From Halocafeteria seosinensis (Eukaryota > Sar > Bigyra > Bicosoecida), in contig LVLI01000581.1 of the NCBI GenBank assembly GCA_001687465.1, positions 1 through 12,024 on the forward strand: a stretch of 12,024 nucleotides of DNA. The letters are read 5' to 3'. Positions 5,783-12,024 of the stretch are shown piece by piece. The stretch's first letter is position 1; every line of letters begins with the position of its first letter. The notes beneath the pieces are model-generated. The model was not told where the DNA came from. It saw nothing but the letters and a program-made list of their open reading frames with translations, and searched no databases. The translations under genes were made by a program, and so were the position numbers.

Positions 5783-8101
5783 ATGTCAATTAGGTTGCAT
5801 CATCAAACAACCTCGGGCTTACAAGGGGTTACGAAAGTTCACAAAGGGCTTAACGTAAGTAACGGAAGATTAAGTGTAGATTCTGGTTCAGGTCTTGCTT
5901 TTGACAATAATAATAAACTCGTCAATGAGTGGTATAATGTTTCGGCTGATTCTAACCTTGATATGAATTCTAACCGAATAACTAATTTGGCTAATCCAAC
6001 CGGTTCAAGTGATGCTACTACAAAAAGTTATATTGATAATCAAGTTAGTGTGCCACAGTTGCGAAAGGGTGCTAGAGCCTACTATAGTTTTGATGGAGAT
6101 AATCCTTATGCTGATTCAGTTGGAATTTATGATGGTCAAGCAGTGGGAGGAATTAGTATTACAAACAGCGGAAAAATTGGGAGTGCTATTGAATTTGATG
6201 GTGGAGAATCGTATGTTGATTTACCACCAGATCTTTTCAACGTCACTGGAAGCGATTTTAGTATTTCAATGTGGATTTATGTAAAATTAAGTGGAGGACA
6301 ACAACGACTCGTAGTTGGTGAAGCTGATTTTGACGACTTCTTCTTTATTCACCAACAATCAGACGATTTACTTCACTTTTTCACTTCATCAGGAGGTTCA
6401 ACCAAGCAAGTTGATGGAAGCACAACACTATCAGCCGATACGTGGTATCACGTTGTTCTAACGGTTCAAGGTAGTACCGCAACATTTTATCTCAATGGAA
6501 CGTCTGATGGAAGCGGAACAGTTGATAATAATACATCTATGACAGGAAATATTGCCAGTTTGGGAGATGAAAAGGATTCTTCTGATCCACTAAGTGGATA
6601 CCGCATTGATGAGGTAGGAGTTTGGGATAGAGTCCTCACTCAAGATGAAATTACTTTCCTTTATAACAATGGCAACGGAACCAACAATTGGACACAAACC
6701 TACTTAACAACCCGTGGAGATATTCCCTACACGAATGTTAAATGGTTTGGTGCTGTAGGGAATGGTTCAACAGATGACACTCAAGCGTTTCAAGATGCTT
6801 TGAATTCTCTTCCTTCGTCAGGTGGAACGATGTATGTACCTACAGGAACTTATATTTTAGACGGTTTTACAATTAATCAATCAAATGTATCAATTAGAGG
6901 TGAAGGCTCCGGTTCTATTTTGAAACTTAAAGATGGTTCTCATAGTTCTACCGGAGCTTTATCAATTGATGGTGGAGGAAGCCATATTGTTAATATTGGT
7001 GTATATGATTTACTATTTAATGGTAATAGAGATAATGTTAGTGGTTCGGATGTTGAGGCTTTAAATTTAGCTTGGCTTAAAGAAAGCACGATTTCTAATT
7101 GTTGGTCTATTAATGCTCTCGGTGAAGGATTTGATTTTGATGAATGTTTAAGAGTATCAGTAAGTAATTGTCACGCTAAAGATTGTAATGGTTACGGTTT
7201 TCATATTTCAGTTAATAGCACTCAAGTTATGGTTTCTAATTCCACAGCCGAAAATTGCGGATTTACTAATTCTAGAGGTGGTATGGATTTTTGGAGTAAT
7301 ACAAACAACTCACAATATAGTAATTGTGTAGTTAAAAACTGTAGAATTGGATTTGAAGTGAGAGGTAATAACCAGAATGTTGTCAATTGCTTAGCTATTG
7401 GAACATCCAATATTGCTTTTCACATTTCTAACGGAAATAATCATAACCTTTCCAATGTTCAAGCTAAAGACTGCTCTGGTGATACTGATTATTTAATTGC
7501 TAACGCTACGCAATGTAATATTTCAAATTTTATATCCGATAATAATGCTACTGCTGATGGTCTACGAACGTCAAGTAATGGTCATATGATTACCAACGGA
7601 ACTATTCTTTCACCTAAAAGAGATGGTTTAAACATTCTAGGGAGCAATTTACGTATATCCAACGTGTATATTGAGAAGGATGGAGGAGGAAGTCCTCGGG
7701 GGCATATTCATTTATCTGGTGGAAATGACATTAACATTACAGATTGTTACAGTATACAAGCTGGGGCGACTGGTTATTTAATTGAGAATTGTCCACGTTT
7801 ACAAATGAAAGGTTGCGAGGTGGAAAACCCCGTTGGTAAACCTGTCTCAATCACCGGTTCATCAGATGGAATCGTTTCTAACAATTGGATTGATAACGAT
7901 AACACAAATGTAGCCCTTGATATTTCAGCGGGTAATAACTTTATTATTATGGGAAACCGAGTTTTTGGCTCAGGAAGTGGTAATGATATGAATATTTCAG
8001 GAGATAACCACACCATTATAGGCAACCAGTTCTTGGCTACTGGAACAACTAATGTAAGTGGAAGTGGTAATGTAACTGTAGGAAATCAACCAACATTATA
8101 A
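5783..8101 (+). CDS. Receptor-binding spike: anchor, LamG-like lectin and pectate-lyase-type beta-helix
   Basis: This is a 772-residue modular surface protein. Residues about 1-90 are an anchor with one fibre-type repeat ([20 protein letters not shown], 49-68, then [18 protein letters not shown]), like the start of the next two proteins. Residues about 95-300 are a LamG/concanavalin-like domain: [68 protein letters not shown]. From about 317, [22 protein letters not shown] and [11 protein letters not shown] match the start of the Pectate_lyase_3 right-handed beta-helix, and regular N-rich coils (SNC, NCxxxN) continue to the C-terminus. Phage tailspikes use this fold to bind or cleave surface polysaccharide. 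Here it would sit on a tailless capsid and recognise or degrade host glycans; catalytic residues cannot be assigned. No signal peptide or membrane segment is seen. Confidence 0.85.
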   Translation: MSIRLHHQTTSGLQGVTKVHKGLNVSNGRLSVDSGSGLAFDNNNKLVNEWYNVSADSNLDMNSNRITNLANPTGSSDATTKSYIDNQVSVPQLRKGARAYYSFDGDNPYADSVGIYDGQAVGGISITNSGKIGSAIEFDGGESYVDLPPDLFNVTGSDFSISMWIYVKLSGGQQRLVVGEADFDDFFFIHQQSDDLLHFFTSSGGSTKQVDGSTTLSADTWYHVVLTVQGSTATFYLNGTSDGSGTVDNNTSMTGNIASLGDEKDSSDPLSGYRIDEVGVWDRVLTQDEITFLYNNGNGTNNWTQTYLTTRGDIPYTNVKWFGAVGNGSTDDTQAFQDALNSLPSSGGTMYVPTGTYILDGFTINQSNVSIRGEGSGSILKLKDGSHSSTGALSIDGGGSHIVNIGVYDLLFNGNRDNVSGSDVEALNLAWLKESTISNCWSINALGEGFDFDECLRVSVSNCHAKDCNGYGFHISVNSTQVMVSNSTAENCGFTNSRGGMDFWSNTNNSQYSNCVVKNCRIGFEVRGNNQNVVNCLAIGTSNIAFHISNGNNHNLSNVQAKDCSGDTDYLIANATQCNISNFISDNNATADGLRTSSNGHMITNGTILSPKRDGLNILGSNLRISNVYIEKDGGGSPRGHIHLSGGNDINITDCYSIQAGATGYLIENCPRLQMKGCEVENPVGKPVSITGSSDGIVSNNWIDNDNTNVALDISAGNNFIIMGNRVFGSGSGNDMNISGDNHTIIGNQFLATGTTNVSGSGNVTVGNQPTL

Positions 8102-8225
8102 ATTCCAACTAGTTACAGCGTTGCCTCGAACCCTGTAACAGCTTCTACAAGCTTAGAACCACGGTGCCCCGCTTCGCTTGAAAAGCTACAAGCTAATTAT
8201 AAAATTATTATTATTAATATAGGAA
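8102..8225 (+). other. GC-richer structured spacer between spike and first fibre
   Basis: This is the longest non-coding gap in the window (124 nt). Its core, 8111-8194, holds 43 G/C in 84 bases, about 51%, well above the other spacers. It carries several hairpins. One is GTTACAG (8112-8118) with CTGTAAC (8133-8139), extended inward past one C-C mismatch by GTT/AAC (8120-8122, 8129-8131). Another is AGCTT (8140-8144) with AAGCT (8149-8153) around CTAC. A third is GCTT (8176-8179) with AAGC (8183-8186). CTACAAGCT occurs twice (8145-8153, 8186-8194). The spike frame continues open after its TAA for about 50 codons, so a truncated spike end is an alternative to a structured RNA or terminator. 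The last 30 nt are A/T-rich with TATAG at 8218-8222, 8 nt before the next ATG. Confidence 0.5.
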
Positions 8226-9743
8226 ATGAGTTATATTTTTGGAAACTTAGGAGATTCTAAATTTTTGCCCGCTCAAAAAGGGTTTATTCTGGAGACAGAA
8301 GACGAAGACCATCATCCTCCCGATCGTTGGTACGAGCATCCCGCCCAAGATAAAGTTGATTTAAACTCTAATAAAATTACTAATCTAGGTGCTTCCTCCG
8401 GTGATGATGATGCGGTTAATCTGGTACATTTAGAAAGCAATTATTCTTCATCTTCCGAGGCTAACAATCGTTTCCTTAGTGTTGACGGAAGCAATAGTAT
8501 GAACGCAGGTCTTGATTTGAACTCTAACAAAATTGTTAATTTGAACGACCCTACTGAGCTAAACGATGCTGTAAATCTAAATCATTTAAGCACTAATTAT
8601 TACCAATCTTCAACCGTTGACAGTGATTTTCTACAGGTTAGCGGGGGTAATTCTATGAACTCTAATCTTGATTTGAGCTCTAATAAAATTGTTAATTTGG
8701 CTGACCCAGTTAGCTCTACCGATGCGGTTAACCTATCTCATTTACAGACCAATTACTATTCTTCTTCCGAAACTGATAACCAATTTCTTCAAGTTGATGG
8801 GTCTAACGCTATGACCAATAATTTAGATTTAAATTCTAATAAAATTGTTAATTTATCTAATCCAGTTAATTCTAACGATGCCGTTAATCTGGATTATTTA
8901 ACGACTAATTATTACTCATCTTCTGCCACTGATAACCGGTTTCTTCAAGTAGACGGTTCCAATTCAATGGAGAACAACTTAAATTTAAACTCTAATAAAA
9001 TTGTTAATTTGGCTAATCCAGTTAATTCAGGTGATGCCGTCAATAAAACTGAAGCTGACAGCACTTATTTAAAAATCAATGGTAGCACTCCTATGGCTGG
9101 GAATCTTAATATGGATACTAACCAAATTACTAATATGGGTAATCCGACTGATTCAAACGATGGGGTTAACAAGACTTTCGCGGAATCAAACTATCTATTA
9201 TTAGATGGTACTAATTCTATGAATTCCAACCTTGACGTAGGTTTGAACAAAGTAGTAGGAGTGAATAACCCCTCCAATAATAAAGATGGGATAAATCTTC
9301 AGTATTTAACTACCAATACCAAAAATAAAGTTCAACACTTTAAAAATTCGGGAAGTGTCTTCCTTGATGGTAGTGATAATGATGAAGAAATTGTTGACGA
9401 TTTTTTCCTAGATGCTAATCAAACATATATTGTTTTTGCTAAATTTTGGTGCTGGGACGTACCAAATAATCTAGGAGGTGGTGGAAGTCGTCTAGAGCAT
9501 TATCGTGATTTAAACATTATTGATCCATATGATGGGTTTTGGTTAGATGATGATCGATTTAGTCATTTTGAAACCAATGGGTTATTATCTTTCTACGGTC
9601 ATTATACTACTACAATTACCACCGATGGAACTGGTGCTGAGACTTGGAAAGTTAGATTGGTTAACCTTTCATCGAATAGTTTTACTGCGACTCTACAGCA
9701 CGAAATAAACTTTTTACCAATTGGAAGTGTAAGTGAGCTCTAA
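8226..9743 (+). CDS. Repeat-shaft fibre protein 1
   Basis: This 505-residue fibre has three parts. Residues 1-44 are an anchor (KGFILETEDEDHHPP, RWYEHPA), nearly the same as in fibre 2. Residues about 45-360 are a shaft of seven repeats around 'DLNSNKIxNLxxPxxxxDAVN'; the NSNK core recurs at 47, 99, 151, 203, 255, 297 and 339, so four intervals of exactly 52 residues and then two of 42. The long form adds a NYYSSSxTDNxFLQVDGSN segment. Residues about 365-505 are a beta-rich head (QTYIVFAKFWCW, FYGHYTTTITTDG). Similar repeats occur in marine phage tail fibres, where they form trimeric shafts, so this is probably a trimeric attachment fibre displayed on the capsid (inference). It follows the structured spacer and is 20 nt from fibre 2. 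No membrane segment or signal peptide is visible. Confidence 0.8.
   Translation: MSYIFGNLGDSKFLPAQKGFILETEDEDHHPPDRWYEHPAQDKVDLNSNKITNLGASSGDDDAVNLVHLESNYSSSSEANNRFLSVDGSNSMNAGLDLNSNKIVNLNDPTELNDAVNLNHLSTNYYQSSTVDSDFLQVSGGNSMNSNLDLSSNKIVNLADPVSSTDAVNLSHLQTNYYSSSETDNQFLQVDGSNAMTNNLDLNSNKIVNLSNPVNSNDAVNLDYLTTNYYSSSATDNRFLQVDGSNSMENNLNLNSNKIVNLANPVNSGDAVNKTEADSTYLKINGSTPMAGNLNMDTNQITNMGNPTDSNDGVNKTFAESNYLLLDGTNSMNSNLDVGLNKVVGVNNPSNNKDGINLQYLTTNTKNKVQHFKNSGSVFLDGSDNDEEIVDDFFLDANQTYIVFAKFWCWDVPNNLGGGGSRLEHYRDLNIIDPYDGFWLDDDRFSHFETNGLLSFYGHYTTTITTDGTGAETWKVRLVNLSSNSFTATLQHEINFLPIGSVSEL
8358..9305 (+). repeat. In-frame tandem shaft repeats of fibre 1
   Basis: Degenerate tandem units encode residues 45-360. 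The period is 156 bp for four intervals and then 126 bp for two. The most conserved stretch is TCTAATAAAATTGTTAATTT, which recurs almost unchanged in the middle copies. Middle copies are closer to each other than to the end copies, as expected from unequal recombination. Confidence 0.85.
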
Positions 9744-9763
9744 ATTTATTTATAATTATAAAG
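9744..9763 (+). promoter_or_regulatory. 14-bp perfect palindrome and TATA element before fibre 2
   Basis: The 20-nt spacer contains TTTATAATTATAAA (9749-9762), a perfect palindrome, followed by G and the ATG at 9764. The TATA element (TATAAAG from 9757) is 7 nt before the ATG, the shortest distance in the window, so any leader must be almost absent. Confidence 0.45.
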
Positions 9764-11302
9764 ATGTCATATATTTCAAGTAACGTTTCATCTAATATTA
9801 GTCTAGGTAGAAAAGGTTATATTTTTGAGCTTGAAGATGAAGATGTTCACCCTCCGGAAGAATGGTATAAACATCCCGCTGGGGAAAATATAGATTTAGC
9901 TGGAAATCGTCTAATAAATTTAAGTACAGGTAGTTTAGGCGATGAAGCTGTCACATTGAATTATCTTCAGAGTAATTACGACACTGATTTAAATTTAGAA
10001 GAAGAATTCGTTCAGTTGGACGGAAATAATAGCTTAAAGGCTAATCTTGATATGAATTCTAATAACATTATTAACTTAGGTAATCCGGTTGATTCCGGAG
10101 ATGGGGTTAATCTGGGTTATCTACAGAGCAATTACTATTCTTCGTCAACCGTTGACAGTGATTTTCTACAGGTTAGCGGTTCTAACGCTATGAGCGGTGA
10201 TTTAGATTTAGACTCTAACAAGGTTATCAACCTAGCTACTCCAGTTGATTCTGGAGATGGGATTAATCTAGACTATTTGACGGTTAATTATTATTCGACT
10301 ACGAGTAGTGATGACCGATTCCTTCGGGTTGATGGAACGAATCCAATGGAAAATAACTTGAATTTGAATTCTAATAAGATTAATAACTTAATTAATCCGG
10401 TTGATTCTGTGGATGGGGTGAGTCTAAATTATTTGGAAAACAACTACTACTCTTCCACTGAGGCAGATAATCAAATCATTCAAGTTGATGGCTCAAATGC
10501 TATGAATCAAGATTTAGATTTAGGAAATAATAGAATCGTTGATTTAGCAGACCCAACAGATTTAAACGATATAGCCACAAAAAATTATCTAGAGGCTGAT
10601 TTTGTTAATTTGTCGGGGGATACAATGCCAAATGAATTAATTTTAGGCGGAAATAGAATTACAAATGTCTCCGGTGCTTCAGACCTAGCTACTTTAGACT
10701 ATGGAAATCTAACCTTTCCTCGATTGGACGGAACAAATACTTTTGGAGCTAACCTTTCAGTCGGTGATAACAAAGTCGTTAATTTGGCTAATGCTAGTAA
10801 TGACCAAGATTTAGTCAATCTAGAGACATTCAATAATCAAACAACAAGTTTTCCACGTGAAATTTCACACTTCAGTTTTGAAGAAACAGATGTGACCGTA
10901 AACAACGGCACCACATACGATTCATCTGTTACTAAAACCTTGACTGAAAATACGGACTATTTAGTATTTATTAAAATATTTTCAGTTGGGGTTAATTCGG
11001 GCGCGAGCAGTGATTTTTATATGTTACATAAAATTAATGGTAATTCAACTGACCCGTGGAGTTTTACAGGTGCTTATAAAGGAATCGATTTAAGCAAAAA
11101 AGCCACTTCCTATTTTGAAAGCGCTAGCGGGATTCATTTCACTGGTTACTATTATACAACTTTAAGCGTGGGTTCAAGCAATAATATTACCTTCAATCTT
11201 CAAATCGTTAATGATTCTGGCTCTAATGAGACGATTGATAGGATAACCCAAAATATTCATCTGCTAAAAATCGATGGGGTTGAAGAAATTAGCATAGTAT
11301 AA
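9764..11302 (+). CDS. Repeat-shaft fibre protein 2, paralogue of fibre 1
   Basis: This 512-residue protein is a paralogue of fibre 1 with the same plan. Residues 1-43 form the anchor (KGYIFELEDEDVHPP, EWYKHPA). The shaft core recurs at 46, 98, 150, 202, 254, 295 and 334: four intervals of 52, then 41 and 39. The head, about 365-512, keeps the pattern of fibre 1 (TDYLVFIKIFSVG, HFTGYYYTTLSVG) but has diverged strongly, as expected of a receptor-binding tip. The early long repeats have YYSSSTVDSDFLQVSG, identical at DNA level to a piece of fibre 1. The two may form different fibres, or one heteromeric fibre, with similar shaft length. Function is inferred from architecture only. Confidence 0.8.
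   Translation: MSYISSNVSSNISLGRKGYIFELEDEDVHPPEEWYKHPAGENIDLAGNRLINLSTGSLGDEAVTLNYLQSNYDTDLNLEEEFVQLDGNNSLKANLDMNSNNIINLGNPVDSGDGVNLGYLQSNYYSSSTVDSDFLQVSGSNAMSGDLDLDSNKVINLATPVDSGDGINLDYLTVNYYSTTSSDDRFLRVDGTNPMENNLNLNSNKINNLINPVDSVDGVSLNYLENNYYSSTEADNQIIQVDGSNAMNQDLDLGNNRIVDLADPTDLNDIATKNYLEADFVNLSGDTMPNELILGGNRITNVSGASDLATLDYGNLTFPRLDGTNTFGANLSVGDNKVVNLANASNDQDLVNLETFNNQTTSFPREISHFSFEETDVTVNNGTTYDSSVTKTLTENTDYLVFIKIFSVGVNSGASSDFYMLHKINGNSTDPWSFTGAYKGIDLSKKATSYFESASGIHFTGYYYTTLSVGSSNNITFNLQIVNDSGSNETIDRITQNIHLLKIDGVEEISIV
9893..10834 (+). repeat. In-frame tandem shaft repeats of fibre 2
   Basis: Seven degenerate units encode residues 44-357, with 156-bp spacing for the first four intervals and 123 and 117 bp for the last two. 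The units are more diverged from each other than in fibre 1, especially the last two (GGNRITNVSG, GDNKVVNLAN). Confidence 0.8.
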
Positions 11303-11307
11303 GAAAT

Positions 11308-11329
11308 TTTCTTTAAAATATAAAAGAAA
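11308..11329 (+). promoter_or_regulatory. 7-bp inverted repeat before the small membrane protein gene
   Basis: TTTCTTT (11308-11314) and AAAGAAA (11323-11329) are perfect complements around an 8-nt loop; the last base is the A of the ATG. A TATA element (TATAAAAG from 11319) lies 10 nt before the ATG. Confidence 0.4.
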
Positions 11330-11484
11330 TGCTAGAAATAATCATAGGAGTAATTTCATTCGTGGGAGGTAGTGTTAGTGGTGTAGTCGCAAAGCTCATA
11401 AGGGACAAGCTATTAAAGTCAGATTGTGAGTTGAATATAGGAATCCATAGCGGGGAGCAGGAGGAAGAAGAAACAAAAGAATGA
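11329..11484 (+). CDS. Small single-pass membrane protein, 51 residues
   Basis: ATG at 11329 opens a 51-codon frame ending TGA at 11482-11484. Residues 3-22 (EIIIGVISFVGGSVSGVVAK) are a hydrophobic helix with a GGSVSG small-residue patch of the kind that packs helices together. It is followed by a basic stretch (KLIRDKLLK, 22-30) and an acidic C-terminal tail (EQEEEETKE). The positive-inside rule would put the C-terminus in the cytosol or virion interior. A TATA element with the usual spacing precedes it, which supports a real gene despite its size. Small membrane proteins of this kind can be virion-membrane, holin-like or lysis proteins; no family is recognised. Confidence 0.65.
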   Translation: MLEIIIGVISFVGGSVSGVVAKLIRDKLLKSDCELNIGIHSGEQEEEETKE

Positions 11485-11492
11485 TTAGTTAA

Positions 11493-11548
11493 AATTATTT
11501 AAATTTGGTATTAGAAATAATTAAGTATAATAAGGTATAATAAATAAA
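11493..11548 (+). promoter_or_regulatory. Hairpin and tandem GTATAATAA repeat before the GIY-YIG gene
   Basis: AATTATTT (11493-11500) and AAATAATT (11515-11522) form a perfect 8-bp repeat around a 14-nt loop, likely the 3' hairpin of the small membrane protein gene. Then GTATAATAA occurs twice in tandem (11525-11533 and 11535-11543, separated by one G). The second copy's TATA begins 13 nt before the ATG at 11549. Doubling of the start element is seen only here. Confidence 0.4.
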
Positions 11549-12024
11549 ATGGCTCCTAAACCAAAGAATTTTTCAAAATCTATAATTTACAAGCTGTGTT
11601 GTCTCGACCCTGAAATTAAAGATGTTTATGTTGGTTCAACAACATCTTTTAAGCATCGTAAAGCTCAACATAAAAATTGTTGTACAAATCCTAATGTTAA
11701 TGGTTATAATTGTTTTGTTTATGAATTTATTCGTGAAAACGGTGGTTGGGAAAACTGGCAAATGATTATGGTTGAGAATTACCCGTGTGAATCAAAACTA
11801 GAATTGGAAAAAAGAGAACGTGAAATTATAGAAGAGTTAGAAGCTAGTTTGAATAAAAGAATTCCTACTAGAACTAATAAAGAATATATTCAAGATAATA
11901 AAGAGTATAAAAAACAATATTATAAAAAATATTATGAAGAAAATTCAGTGTATTTAAAACAATATAAATCAGAAAAGCTTCAATGTGAATTTTGTGGAAA
12001 ATATTATTCAAGACGTCATAAATT
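11549..12024 (+). CDS. GIY-YIG endonuclease with C-terminal zinc-finger-like motif (3' end outside window)
   Basis: The frame starts at ATG 11549 and stays open to the window edge, giving 158 residues so far. SIIYKLCCLDPEIKDVYVGS (11-30) is the GIY-YIG core, with Y14, Y27 and G29 in the places expected for 'GIY' and 'YIG'. KHRKAQHK (35-42) supplies the conserved Arg/His stretch, and ELEKREREII (85-94) the helix with the metal-binding Glu. A Lys/Tyr-rich linker (110-140) leads to QCEFCGKYYSRRHKI (145-159, last codon incomplete), a CxxC...H pattern like a zinc finger. Many giant-virus GIY-YIG proteins end in such a finger. It is probably a mobile or homing endonuclease acting on DNA. It is AT-rich and Lys-rich compared with the fibre genes. 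Confidence 0.85.
   Translation, partial: MAPKPKNFSKSIIYKLCCLDPEIKDVYVGSTTSFKHRKAQHKNCCTNPNVNGYNCFVYEFIRENGGWENWQMIMVENYPCESKLELEKREREIIEELEASLNKRIPTRTNKEYIQDNKEYKKQYYKKYYEENSVYLKQYKSEKLQCEFCGKYYSRRHK

Noticed and set aside
8108-8145. Possible tRNA remnant on the minus strand (GGGTTCGAGGC resembles a T-loop)
   Set aside because: The bases flanking the loop do not form a T-stem, and no D-arm, anticodon arm or acceptor stem can be built around it. The stronger structure is the GTTACAG/CTGTAAC hairpin.
8358-10834. CRISPR array or non-coding tandem repeat
   Set aside because: The repeats are in frame, have coding-type variation and long units of 117-156 bp without spacers; they encode fibre shafts.
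5783-11302. Tailed bacteriophage origin, suggested by phage-like tail-fibre repeats
   Set aside because: The capsid protein, A32-like ATPase and VLTF3-like factor are of eukaryotic-virus type. There is no terminase, portal or tail gene, and no consistent Shine-Dalgarno sequence.

Overview
The window looks like part of a tailless, icosahedral dsDNA virus of a microbial eukaryote, most likely a polinton-like virus (PLV) or a close relative in the double-jelly-roll (Bamfordvirae) lineage. Four things support this: a PLV/Polinton-type major capsid protein rather than the usual giant-virus type, an A32-like packaging ATPase, a VLTF3-like late transcription factor with an N-terminal zinc ribbon, and intronless AT-rich genes separated by very short AT-rich spacers. 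I see no phage terminase, portal or tail gene, no cellular housekeeping gene and no rRNA or tRNA. All recognisable genes lie on the + strand. The host cannot be read from the sequence; a marine or freshwater alga or other protist is the natural guess.

Layout. 1-98: 3' end of a gene with an AP2-like tail, possibly a homing endonuclease. 128-1597: major capsid protein, with one NNN codon. 1691-2269: free-standing NUMOD4-HNH-AP2 homing endonuclease. 2321-3832: unrecognised Pro/Gln-rich protein with a coiled coil, probably structural. 3874-5076: packaging ATPase with an unusual DUF5754-like C-terminal domain and a strongly basic tail. 5125-5754: VLTF3-like factor. 5783-8101: 772-residue spike with an anchor, a LamG-like domain and a pectate-lyase-type beta-helix. 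8102-8225: GC-richer, hairpin-rich spacer. 8226-9743 and 9764-11302: two paralogous repeat fibres with nearly the same repeat spacing. 11329-11484: 51-residue membrane protein. 11549 to the end: GIY-YIG endonuclease, cut by the window edge.

How the genes fit together. The capsid protein, ATPase and perhaps the 503-residue protein form the morphogenesis module. VLTF3 would switch on late genes. The three fibre/spike genes form a host-recognition module of about 5.5 kb: all begin with an anchor-like segment ending in a WY motif and a 'DL-NSN-I-NL' shaft repeat, then diverge into different tips (glycan-binding plus beta-helix, or a small C-terminal head). Homing-type nucleases sit at three places and look like mobile passengers. 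Every complete or 5'-complete gene has a TATA element 7-13 nt before its ATG, usually embedded in a short inverted repeat, suggesting a compact shared signal for ending one transcript and starting the next. No minor capsid (penton) protein, protease, polymerase, primase-helicase or integrase is seen; if present they lie outside the window.
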